From contig NZ_CAMXVC010000002.1 in the NCBI RefSeq assembly GCF_947252345.1, positions 1 to 64,000 of the forward strand: a stretch of 64,000 bases of DNA. Direction: 5' to 3'. The stretch's first letter is position 1; every line of letters begins with the position of its first letter. Source of the DNA: an uncultured Finegoldia sp. (lineage in GTDB: Bacteria; Bacillota; Clostridia; Tissierellales; Peptoniphilaceae). Positions 44,150-51,416 of this stretch are shown one piece after another. The notes under the pieces are model-generated. The model was given only the letters and a program-made list of their open reading frames with translations. It made no database searches and was not told where the DNA came from. The position numbers and the translations under genes were made by a program.

Positions 44150-45499
44150 ATGGGAAAATATTTCGGAACTGACGGCATAAGAGGCGTTGCGGGAGAAGAT
44201 TTAACTGTTGAATTAGCTTATAAGCTTGCGAGAGCGGCTTGTTATAAATTAAAAGATGTAGATAATAAATTAATTGTTATAGGAAAAGACACTAGAATTT
44301 CTGGGGATATGTTGGAAGCAGCTTTGATTAGTGGAATTACTAGCATGGGTTTTGATGTGTACAGATTAGGCGTGATTCCCACACCAGCTGTGGCATATTT
44401 GACTAGATTTTACAATGCTTGTTGCGGGATTGTAATTTCTGCAAGTCACAATCCTTACGAATTTAATGGAATAAAATATTTTTCAAATGAGGGTTTCAAA
44501 TTAAAAGATAGCCTTGAAGAAGAAATCGAATATTTGATTGACCATCAAGATGAAATCAACGTAAAAATTACAGGAGAAAAAGTAGGTAGAGTTTATGAAG
44601 AAGAATGCGCAAAGGATACATATATCAATTATCTTTTGAGCAGGGTTGATTTGGATTTGACAGGTGTGAAGGTGAGCTTGGACTGCGGTTACGGTGCAAC
44701 TTCTGAAATCGCACCGATTATTTTCAATAGATTAAACGCCGATGTAACTGTCACGAATACTGAATACGACGGGAAAAATATTAACTTAAATTGTGGTTCT
44801 ACAAATCCTGAAGTTATTAGTAATTTAGTGAAAATTTCTAAATCTGATATGGGATTTTCTTTTGATGGCGACGGAGATAGGTTGATTTCTTGCGATGAAA
44901 CTGGTGAAATAATGGACGGAGACCACGCTATTTGCGCAGTTGGGCATTTCTTAAAAGAAAACAACAAGCTCAAAAACAATGCTGTCGTGGGAACTGTTAT
45001 GACTAATATCGGTCTTATCAAAAGCTTGAAAAAAATCGGCGTGGATGTTATAAAAACAAAAGTTGGCGACAGATACGTTCTTGAAGAAATGAGAAAAAAT
45101 GGATACATTATTGGTGGAGAGCAATCAGGGCACATTATTTTCATAGAAGATAATACAACTGGTGATGGAATTTTATCTGCGATTAAATTGGCAGAAATAG
45201 CTGTTAAATCAAAACAAAAACTATCAGAAATGAATAATTTGATGACTAGCTTCCCACAAGTTTTGGTGAACGCAAAGGTCAACAACGAATACAAAAAAGT
45301 TTACAAAGACGATGAAGTTATCAATAAAAAGATATCCGAGCTTGAAAATGAATTTAAGGATGAAGGCAGAGTTTTGATAAGACCTTCGGGAACTGAACCT
45401 TTGATTAGGGTTATGATTGAGGGAGAAAATCAAGAATATTTAGAGAAAAAAGCCATAGAATTGAAAAATTTAATCGAAGAAAGGTGCAAGTTGATATGA
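44150..45499 (+). CDS. glmM: Phosphoglucosamine mutase
   Basis: 449 residues, converting glucosamine 6-phosphate to glucosamine 1-phosphate for peptidoglycan precursors. FGTDGIRGVAG is near 5-15, active-site serine in ISASHNPYEFNGIK near 98-111, metal-binding DGDGDR near 240-245, GGEQSGH near 323-329 and the C-terminal phosphate loop RPSGTEPLIRVM. The ATG six bases after GAGGGGG was chosen over an upstream ATG overlapping that site. Ends in an ATGA overlap with mtnN. Confidence 0.95.
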   Translation: MGKYFGTDGIRGVAGEDLTVELAYKLARAACYKLKDVDNKLIVIGKDTRISGDMLEAALISGITSMGFDVYRLGVIPTPAVAYLTRFYNACCGIVISASHNPYEFNGIKYFSNEGFKLKDSLEEEIEYLIDHQDEINVKITGEKVGRVYEEECAKDTYINYLLSRVDLDLTGVKVSLDCGYGATSEIAPIIFNRLNADVTVTNTEYDGKNINLNCGSTNPEVISNLVKISKSDMGFSFDGDGDRLISCDETGEIMDGDHAICAVGHFLKENNKLKNNAVVGTVMTNIGLIKSLKKIGVDVIKTKVGDRYVLEEMRKNGYIIGGEQSGHIIFIEDNTTGDGILSAIKLAEIAVKSKQKLSEMNNLMTSFPQVLVNAKVNNEYKKVYKDDEVINKKISELENEFKDEGRVLIRPSGTEPLIRVMIEGENQEYLEKKAIELKNLIEERCKLI

Positions 45500-46173
45500 A
45501 AACAATAGCGATTATTTCGGCACTAGAAAGTGAGCAAGAGTATTTCAGAGAACAATTCAAGCCAATCAAAATCGATAAGTTCAATCAATATGAAATATAC
45601 GTTTCAGAATTTGAGGACAAGAAAATTATAAATTGCGTTTGTGGAATTGGAAAAGTAAACTCAGCAGCTCTAACGCAGAGAATTATCGATATGTACAATC
45701 CTGATTTGGTAATAAATTGTGGCGTGTGCGGTGGATTGGACAAGACGCTTAGTTTTGATGAGGTGATACTTGCAGACAAATTAAAATACCACGATATAAA
45801 TTTGGATATTTTCAGCAACAATATTCCGTACACCGACACTTTTGAAGCAGACCCTGAAACTTTGCAAAAGTTAGATGAGATTATGACACAAGAAAATTTG
45901 AAACACAGAATAGGTCTCATCGTTACGGGGGACCAATTTATATCGACTACTGAAAAACAAGAAGAATTATTCGAAAAATATCACGCATTGGGAACGGAGA
46001 TGGAAGGATGTTCCATTGCTCATACTTGTTATCTCAACGATGTGAAGTTCTTGGTTATAAGAAGTTTGTCGGACTTTGCAGATGATGATGCGGACGATGA
46101 GTTTTACAATGATTTAGAAGCAAAAACAAAAAAAGCTGCACACAGTGTAGTTGTGTTGATTAAAAATATGTAG
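45496..46173 (+). CDS. mtnN: 5'-methylthioadenosine/S-adenosylhomocysteine nucleosidase
   Basis: 225 residues. IISALESEQEYF is near 6-17 with the catalytic acid glutamate, VCGIGKVNSA near 47-56, INCGVCGGLD near 73-82, TGDQFISTTE near 143-152, and EMEGCSIAHTC near 169-179. The catalytic Asp is in RSLSDFADDDA near 190-200. It splits MTA and SAH to release adenine, recycling products of SAM enzymes. Its ATG shares bases with the stop of glmM (ATGA), so translation is coupled. AAAGGTG lies inside glmM. Confidence 0.92.
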   Translation: MKTIAIISALESEQEYFREQFKPIKIDKFNQYEIYVSEFEDKKIINCVCGIGKVNSAALTQRIIDMYNPDLVINCGVCGGLDKTLSFDEVILADKLKYHDINLDIFSNNIPYTDTFEADPETLQKLDEIMTQENLKHRIGLIVTGDQFISTTEKQEELFEKYHALGTEMEGCSIAHTCYLNDVKFLVIRSLSDFADDDADDEFYNDLEAKTKKAAHSVVVLIKNM

Positions 46174-46177
46174 AGAG

Positions 46178-46213
46178 AAGCGTAGGATGAATGAAAATTT
46201 GTCCTGCGTTTTT
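46178..46213 (+). terminator. Terminator of glmM-mtnN
   Basis: AAGCGTAGGA pairs with TCCTGCGTTT across a 14-base loop (two G-U pairs), followed by further T. Confidence 0.7.
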
Positions 46214-46233
46214 ATTTTGCTTAAAAATGGGCA

Positions 46234-46268
46234 AAAAAATACATCTGCACGAAACAGATGTATTTTTT
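46234..46268. terminator. Second hairpin in the convergent mtnN/tRNA interval
   Basis: AAAAAATACATCTG-CACGAAA-CAGATGTATTTTTT is a perfect 14-pair stem with A and T arms, able to act in both directions. Confidence 0.8.
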
Positions 46269-46289
46269 CATAATATCAATAACAAAAGG

Positions 46290-46320
46290 AAACAAAAAAT
46301 CACAAATATAATTTGTGATT
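46290..46320 (-). terminator. Terminator of tRNA-Pro
   Basis: AATCACAAAT-ATA-ATTTGTGATT forms a perfect ten-pair stem. On the minus strand it begins two bases after the CCA end of the tRNA, with TTTTTTG following. Confidence 0.75.
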
Positions 46321-46321
46321 A

Positions 46322-46398
46322 TGGTCGGGGTGAGAGGATTTGAACCCCCGGCCCCATGGTCCCAAACCACGTGCGCTACCGGACTGCGCTACACCCCG
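46322..46398 (-). tRNA. tRNA-Pro (anticodon UGG)
   Basis: 77 bases including an encoded CCA. The acceptor stem CGGGGTG pairs with CACCCCG, with A as discriminator. The anticodon loop reads TTTGGGA with anticodon TGG, and the T-arm has GGTTCAAATCC. The full cloverleaf can be drawn. It decodes proline codons CCA and, by wobble, others. Confidence 0.96.
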
Positions 46399-46434
46399 AC
46401 GTTTTTATTACTTGTTTTTCTCAAGTACTTTATT

Positions 46435-46463
46435 AGTATACGACAGAACAAAAAATATTACAA
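46435..46463 (-). promoter_or_regulatory. Promoter of tRNA-Pro
   Basis: Minus strand TTGTAA, 17-base spacer, TATACT, 36 bases before the tRNA 5' end. Confidence 0.6.
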
Positions 46464-46486
46464 ACGTAATTAATACTAAATAATCT

Positions 46487-46526
46487 GAGATAAAACGGAT
46501 TATATAAATAAATCTCGTTTTATCTC
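46487..46526. repeat. Long inverted repeat after the M18 peptidase gene
   Basis: GAGATAAAACG pairs perfectly with CGTTTTATCTC, with an inner GATT/AATC extension past a one-base bulge. It lies about 30 bases past the stop codon of the minus-strand peptidase gene and upstream of the tRNA promoter. It may stabilise or end that transcript, but no T-run follows. Confidence 0.55.
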
Positions 46527-46557
46527 GTTATTATTAAAAATCAAAAAAAATTCTCGA

Positions 46558-47820
46558 TTAATACTCGTAGTAATATTTGAATAGTTCATAGATATATTCG
46601 TTGTCTTTGCATCCGCCAAATTCTCTGATGGAGTGCATAGAAAGAATCGCATTTCCGATGTCGATTGATTGAATATCCAAATTTGAAACGGTTATTGGCC
46701 CGATGGTTGAGCCTCCTCTTTTGTCCGACCTATTTGTAAATTCTTGAAATGGAATGTTTTTGTCGATGCAAAGTTTTTTGAAAACTGAAGCACTTACAGC
46801 ATCCGAAGTGTATGCTCCGTTGGCAGCGTATTTTATAACAGGGCCGTTGTTGATTAGCGGTCTGTTTGTAGGGTCTGCCATTTCAGTGTAATTTGGGTGC
46901 AAGCTGTGAGCTTGGTCAGCGCTTATTAAATAAGAATTGTGCAAAATCTCGTAGAAATTTTTTTCATTATCGTCTACGATTTTTTTGAAACAATCGCTAA
47001 GAAGAGTGCTTCCAGCTCCTTGTTTTGTCGTAGAGCCAATTTCTTCGTTGTCAAAAACAATTGCCAACGCCAAAGTATTTTTTGAATTGCAATCCATCAA
47101 AGCTTTCACAGAAGTAAAAGCCATTCCCAAGTTATCAATTCTTCCTACTGAATAAAACTCATCATTTTCTCCGACAAATTCTCCTTTTTGTCTGTCGTAC
47201 AAGAACAAATCAAAATCCAAAATATCATCGGCATTTATTCCAATATTTCTTGCCAAAATTTCTTCGAAGGAAATCTTTGAATCTTTTTTTGAAAGAGCCA
47301 AAAGTGGCAATGTGTCTTTTTGTGGATTGAATTTGTATCCGTTGTTGATTTCTCTATTCATATGGATTGCAACATTTGGAATTATCAGCAAATTTTTGTC
47401 CACATTTATGTGTTTGATTTCTGGTTTGAATGGATTTTCAGATTTTAAAACGACTCTACCAGCAACTGATAATGGTCTGTCAAACCAAGTGCTTAGTATT
47501 GGTCCACCGTAAACTTCGGTGTTTAAAGTCAAAAATCCATCTTTGTTGATGATTGAGTTTGGTTTTATTCTGAAAGTCGGACTGTCAGAATGAGAGCCTA
47601 TCAATCTGATGTTGTCGAAGTCGCTAGAACCTTTGAATGCTAAAATCGATGAATCGTTATTTGTTATAAAATATCCTCTGTCATTTTCGATTTTCCAATT
47701 GTCACTAAATTTTAATTCAGTAAATCCGTTTTCTCTAAGTAATTTTTTAAAATTATCTATGACGTGAAATACTGATGGACTTGCATCAATAAAACCCATT
47801 AAATCTTTTGTTATATTCAT
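46558..47820 (-). CDS. M18-family aminopeptidase
   Basis: 420 residues of the aspartyl aminopeptidase (M18) family, zinc-dependent tetrahedral enzymes that trim N-terminal residues from peptides in the cytosol. It begins FIDASPSVFHVIDN. SHSDSPTFRIKPN near 78-90 supplies the first zinc histidine, FDNEEIGSTTKQGAGS near 250-265 the catalytic/zinc glutamates, SADQAHSLHPNY near 301-312, and a C-terminal SMHSIREFGG histidine. Single gene. It could process peptides brought in by the Opp system. Confidence 0.92.
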   Translation of the reverse strand: MNITKDLMGFIDASPSVFHVIDNFKKLLRENGFTELKFSDNWKIENDRGYFITNNDSSILAFKGSSDFDNIRLIGSHSDSPTFRIKPNSIINKDGFLTLNTEVYGGPILSTWFDRPLSVAGRVVLKSENPFKPEIKHINVDKNLLIIPNVAIHMNREINNGYKFNPQKDTLPLLALSKKDSKISFEEILARNIGINADDILDFDLFLYDRQKGEFVGENDEFYSVGRIDNLGMAFTSVKALMDCNSKNTLALAIVFDNEEIGSTTKQGAGSTLLSDCFKKIVDDNEKNFYEILHNSYLISADQAHSLHPNYTEMADPTNRPLINNGPVIKYAANGAYTSDAVSASVFKKLCIDKNIPFQEFTNRSDKRGGSTIGPITVSNLDIQSIDIGNAILSMHSIREFGGCKDNEYIYELFKYYYEY

Positions 47821-47874
47821 AAAATCACCTCAGTAATAGTATACACAAAAAATTATTTACTTAATAGTAAAATG

Positions 47875-47903
47875 TTTACAAAAAAATTTGGTAGTGGTAT
47901 AAT
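47875..47903 (+). promoter_or_regulatory. Promoter of the FMN riboswitch-ribU transcript
   Basis: TTTACA, 17-base spacer, TATAAT, ending seven bases before the riboswitch aptamer. Confidence 0.8.
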
Positions 47904-47910
47904 GAAATTA

Positions 47911-48013
47911 CTTCAGGGCGAGGTTGATTTCCTCACCGGCGGTGACAGTCCGCGAGCGTTGTGCATGAATTGGTGAAATTCCAATACCGACAGTAAAGTC
48001 TGGACGAAAGAAG
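47911..48013 (+). ncRNA. FMN riboswitch (RFN element)
   Basis: The RFN core is complete: CTTCAGGGCGAGG, CCTCACCGGCGGTGA, AGTCCGCGA, GGTGAAATTCC, ACCGACAGTA and GTCTGGACGAAAGAAG closing P1. When FMN is bound the downstream terminator should form and shut off ribU. A long-known riboswitch class; the match is strong. Confidence 0.97.
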
Positions 48014-48034
48014 TAAATGTAATAATTGACATTT

Positions 48035-48059
48035 AGCCCTAAAAAGTGAGGGCTTTTTT
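48035..48059 (+). terminator. Riboswitch-controlled terminator
   Basis: AGCCCT-AAAAAGTG-AGGGCT forms a six-pair stem followed by a run of T, between the FMN aptamer and the ribU ribosome site. Confidence 0.85.
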
Positions 48060-48090
48060 ATTTGCCCTTGAAAATCTTAGGAGGTAGGTT

Positions 48091-48681
48091 ATGGAAACCA
48101 CAAGAAAAAAATCAAGTACACAAACTATGGTCAAGATAAGTATTTTGGGGGCAATAAGTGCATTACTTATGATTTTTAAATTCCCGCTACCATTTGCACC
48201 GCCATTTATGACAGTGGACATCGGAGACTTGGGAGTTTTGATATCTGGATTCGCATTGGGCCCAATCGCAGGCGTGTTGACTTCAGCAGTCAAGATTTTG
48301 TTGAATTTTATCATCAACGGAACGACTACTGGAGGGGTTGGCGAATTGTCTAATTTCTTATTATCGTCGGTTTTTGTTGTAGTAGCAAGTGCGATTTACA
48401 ACAAAGGTAAAAGCAGAAAATCTGCTCTTACAGGATTGGTATTCGGGGTGTTAGCATACACATTGGTAGCTTGTATTTCAAATTATTTTGTAATATTCCC
48501 ATTGTACGGAATAAACTTGGTTGATTTTACAAAACAATTTGCAAAAGTAAACCCTATGGCATCTACGCCTATAATGTTCGTGCTTTTCAGTATTGTGCCA
48601 TTTAATATCGTCAAAGGTATAATCGTGTCAGTTGTCACTATTTGCTTGTACAAGCCGATTTCAAAATTCTTAAAAAGATAA
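48091..48681 (+). CDS. ribU: Riboflavin ECF transporter S component RibU
   Basis: 196 residues with six membrane helices; the substrate-binding protein of an energy-coupling-factor vitamin importer. Family features include the N-terminal KISILGAISALLMIF and the loop FPLPFAPPFMTVDIGDLG near 31-50, plus GGVGELSNFL. The FMN riboswitch in front of it supports riboflavin as substrate. The ECF ATPases and T subunit must be encoded elsewhere. AGGAGG precedes the ATG. Confidence 0.94.
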   Translation: METTRKKSSTQTMVKISILGAISALLMIFKFPLPFAPPFMTVDIGDLGVLISGFALGPIAGVLTSAVKILLNFIINGTTTGGVGELSNFLLSSVFVVVASAIYNKGKSRKSALTGLVFGVLAYTLVACISNYFVIFPLYGINLVDFTKQFAKVNPMASTPIMFVLFSIVPFNIVKGIIVSVVTICLYKPISKFLKR

Positions 48682-48715
48682 TTAAAAACATACATGTAAT
48701 AATAATAAATGAATG

Positions 48716-48750
48716 TGGCTCATCAGTTGAATATTTGATGAGTCATTTTT
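48716..48750 (+). terminator. Terminator of ribU
   Basis: TGGCTCATCA pairs with TGATGAGTCA over ten positions (one G-U) around a ten-base loop, followed by five T. Confidence 0.85.
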
Positions 48751-48794
48751 GTTGTAGTTTTAACAGTTGTGATATAATTTATTTGGTGATATTT

Positions 48795-49259
48795 ATGGAA
48801 TATATTTTAAATGATTTGAAAGATACGGAAAAATTTGGACAAAAATTGGCGAACGCTCTAAAAAAACACGACGTGATTTCTTTGATTGGCGATTTGGGAA
48901 GTGGCAAGACAACTCTCACTAAATCTATCGCAAAAACTTTGGGCGTCAATGAAAATGTAACTAGTCCGACTTTTTCGTTGGTGAATACTTATTATGTAGA
49001 TGTTCAATTAAACCACATAGATTTGTATAGATTGGAAGACGAGATGGAGATAGAATCACTTGATATTGATGAACTGTTGTATCCGGATGGAATCACTATT
49101 ATTGAGTGGGCAAGTCAAGCGCAGTCTTATATGCCGAGAAATCTAATCGAGATATATATCGAAAAATTAAGCGATATTTCCAGAAAAATTATCATAAATG
49201 CAAACAATAAAAGAGAAAAAGAAATTATAGAGGAATTAAATGAAAATTTTAGCGATTGA
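48795..49259 (+). CDS. tsaE: tRNA threonylcarbamoyladenosine biosynthesis ATPase TsaE
   Basis: 154 residues. Walker A is GDLGSGKTT near 37-45, followed by SPTFSLVNTY near 60-69 and the HIDLYRLE motif near 77-84. The ATPase works with TsaB and TsaD to attach threonylcarbamate to A37 of ANN-decoding tRNAs. Start chosen at the ATG after GGTGAT; a longer in-frame reading back into ribU has no support. Overlaps tsaB by 20 bases. Confidence 0.93.
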   Translation: MEYILNDLKDTEKFGQKLANALKKHDVISLIGDLGSGKTTLTKSIAKTLGVNENVTSPTFSLVNTYYVDVQLNHIDLYRLEDEMEIESLDIDELLYPDGITIIEWASQAQSYMPRNLIEIYIEKLSDISRKIIINANNKREKEIIEELNENFSD

Positions 49260-49923
49260 CACTTCGACAATGATTAGCTCCTGCACGTTGATGGAAGATG
49301 GAGTTGTCGTTGGAGATTACAATATAAATCAAAAAAAGACTCATAGCGAGACGCTGGTGTTGATGATTGAGCAAATGCTCGAAAAATTGGACGTAAACAT
49401 CGAGGATGTGGATGTCTTCTGTGTATGCAAAGGGCCGGGTTCGTTTACAGGTCTTAGGATAGGAATGACAACCGCAAAGACATTTGCACAGGTTTTTGAC
49501 AAAAAAATCGTCGGGATTTCAACGTTGGAAGCACTGGCAAATATGGTAATGACTGACAAGATAATAATTCCGATTTTGGATGCCAGGGGTGGCAGAGTTT
49601 ATTATTCTATGTTTACCAACGGCAATAAATTGAATAGGTTGATGGACGATGATTTGATTTATTTTGATGAATTGATGGAAAAACTAGACGATGATAAGGA
49701 GTATATTTTCGTTGGGGATGGAGTGTATTCTTTCTTGGATGAAATCAATTCGAAGGAGAATTTCCACCTTGCAAATTCGTCATTGAACAATTGTATTACA
49801 AGGTCGATTTGTGATTTGGCTAATAAAACTGAAACATTTGACAGTTACTACACTCTTAGTCCGGATTATGTAAGAAAATCACAAGCACAAAGAGATTATG
49901 AAAAGCGTCACAATGAAAATTAG
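49240..49923 (+). CDS. tsaB: TsaB, t6A-complex scaffold subunit
   Basis: 227 residues, ASKHA-fold paralogue of TsaD without the metal-binding HxxxH. It begins ILAIDTSTMISSCTLM, with the conserved KGPGSFTGLRIGMTTAK near 66-82 and ALANM-type helix after it. It pairs with TsaD to form the active complex. Overlaps tsaE and the rimI-tsaD fusion at its two ends. Confidence 0.92.
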   Translation: MKILAIDTSTMISSCTLMEDGVVVGDYNINQKKTHSETLVLMIEQMLEKLDVNIEDVDVFCVCKGPGSFTGLRIGMTTAKTFAQVFDKKIVGISTLEALANMVMTDKIIIPILDARGGRVYYSMFTNGNKLNRLMDDDLIYFDELMEKLDDDKEYIFVGDGVYSFLDEINSKENFHLANSSLNNCITRSICDLANKTETFDSYYTLSPDYVRKSQAQRDYEKRHNEN

Positions 49924-51364
49924 ACAGATGACAATTGATGATTTGAATGATGTTGTGAAGATTGAAGCTGAGAGTTTTTCAGACAATTGGGACAAGAAAA
50001 TGTACGAGGGTTGTCTTTTGTACGCTCACAATCATTATTTTGTCGGCGAAGTTGACGGTAAAATCATAGGTTCATTTGGGTTTTCATCTGTTGTTGATGA
50101 ATCTGATTTGCAGACAATTTCTGTGAAGAAAGATTACAGAAACAGAGGATTTGCTTGTGAGTTTATGAAATTTATGTTAGATTTTTGCAAAAAGGAAAAT
50201 GTCCGAAAAATTTTCTTGGAAGTTCGAGAATCGAATTTCTGCGCGATTAATCTATACAAGAAGTTCGGATTTGAAAAAATGGGAAGGATTAATGGCTACT
50301 ACGAAAAGCCTAGAGAAGATGCGTTGAGGATGATGTTGGATATGGAAAAAAATAAAGAAAATATAATAACACTTGCAATCGAAACTTCGTGTGACGAGAC
50401 AAGTGTTGCAGTTTTAAAAAACGGAAGAGATGTTTTGAGCAATGTCATTTCTTCTCAAATTGACGTGCATAAAAGATACGGCGGAGTTGTCCCAGAAGTT
50501 GCAAGCCGTCTTCACTTGGAAGCGATGAATGTAATTTTGCAACAATCATTGGACGAGGCAAACATAACAATGAAAGATATTGATGTTATCTGCGTCACAA
50601 AAGGTCCAGGACTTATTGGCGCCTTGCTTGTTGGAATTTCTTGTGCAAAAAGTTTGAGCTTTTGTTTGAAGAAACCACTCGTTGGAGTCAATCATATGCA
50701 AGGCCATATCTGTGCCAACTATATTAGTCACAAAGATTTAGAGCCTCCTTTCATTTCATTGGTTGTATCGGGTGGACACACTTACTTGATAAATGTTTTG
50801 GATTATCAAAATTACGAGATTATAGGCTCGACTAGAGATGATGCGTGTGGAGAAAGTTACGACAAGGTTGCTCGTGCGTTAGGACTGGAATATCCTGGAG
50901 GACCTGTAATAGACAGACTCGCAAAACAGGGCAATCCATCCGCTATTGATTTTCCAAGAGTAATGCTCGAAAAAAACAGCTACGATTTTAGCTTCAGTGG
51001 ATTGAAAACAGCTGTATTGAACTACATTAACAACAAAAAACAAAAAAATGAGGATATAAACAAAGAAGATGTCGCAGCATCTTTCCAAGAAGCGGTGATA
51101 GATGTTTTGGTAGAAAAATCATTTAGATTATTAGAAGAAAAAAACCAAAAAACTTTTGTTTTGAGTGGTGGAGTTGCGGCAAATTCAAGGCTAAAAGAAA
51201 GAGTTTTGGAAAAGGCGGAAGAAAAGGGAATAAAAGTTTACTTTCCAGATAAAATTCTCTGCACCGACAATGCTGCTATGATAGCGTCAGCGGGTTATTA
51301 TGATTATATAAATGGCAAACAAGACGGATTGGATTTGAAAGTATATCCTAACTTAGAATTATAA
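49898..51364 (+). CDS. RimI-TsaD fusion: GNAT acetyltransferase plus t6A transferase
   Basis: 488 residues carrying two proteins in one frame. Residues 6-150 are a RimI-type GNAT N-acetyltransferase with the acetyl-CoA motif SVKKDYRNRGFACEFM and NFCAINLYKKFGF. RimI acetylates the N-terminus of ribosomal protein S18 in other bacteria. Residues 156-488 are TsaD, starting ITLAIETSCDETSVAVLK, with metal-binding H266 and H270 in NHMQGH and SGLKTAVLNY. TsaD transfers threonylcarbamate to tRNA A37. The genes are usually adjacent but separate. Either of two ATGs 15 bases apart may be the start. Confidence 0.93.
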   Translation: MKSVTMKIRQMTIDDLNDVVKIEAESFSDNWDKKMYEGCLLYAHNHYFVGEVDGKIIGSFGFSSVVDESDLQTISVKKDYRNRGFACEFMKFMLDFCKKENVRKIFLEVRESNFCAINLYKKFGFEKMGRINGYYEKPREDALRMMLDMEKNKENIITLAIETSCDETSVAVLKNGRDVLSNVISSQIDVHKRYGGVVPEVASRLHLEAMNVILQQSLDEANITMKDIDVICVTKGPGLIGALLVGISCAKSLSFCLKKPLVGVNHMQGHICANYISHKDLEPPFISLVVSGGHTYLINVLDYQNYEIIGSTRDDACGESYDKVARALGLEYPGGPVIDRLAKQGNPSAIDFPRVMLEKNSYDFSFSGLKTAVLNYINNKKQKNEDINKEDVAASFQEAVIDVLVEKSFRLLEEKNQKTFVLSGGVAANSRLKERVLEKAEEKGIKVYFPDKILCTDNAAMIASAGYYDYINGKQDGLDLKVYPNLEL

Positions 51365-51367
51365 AAA

Positions 51368-51411
51368 AAGAAGTGCAAAATTTGAATCAATTTCAAAAAT
51401 TTGCACTTCTT
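51368..51411. terminator. Bidirectional terminator between tsaD and glmS
   Basis: AAGAAGTGCAAA pairs perfectly with TTTGCACTTCTT, extended by partial pairing in the loop. A-rich and T-rich flanks serve both convergent genes. Confidence 0.88.
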
Positions 51412-51416
51412 ATTTT

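Noticed and set aside
44689..45294. 201-codon open frame on the minus strand opposite glmM
   Set aside because: Antisense shadow of glmM; long antisense frames are common opposite A+T-rich genes that seldom use the codons giving antisense stops.
48642..48794. Longer N-terminus of TsaE reaching back into ribU
   Set aside because: The extra 51 residues overlap ribU and its terminator, do not resemble TsaE, and the internal ATG has a ribosome site.
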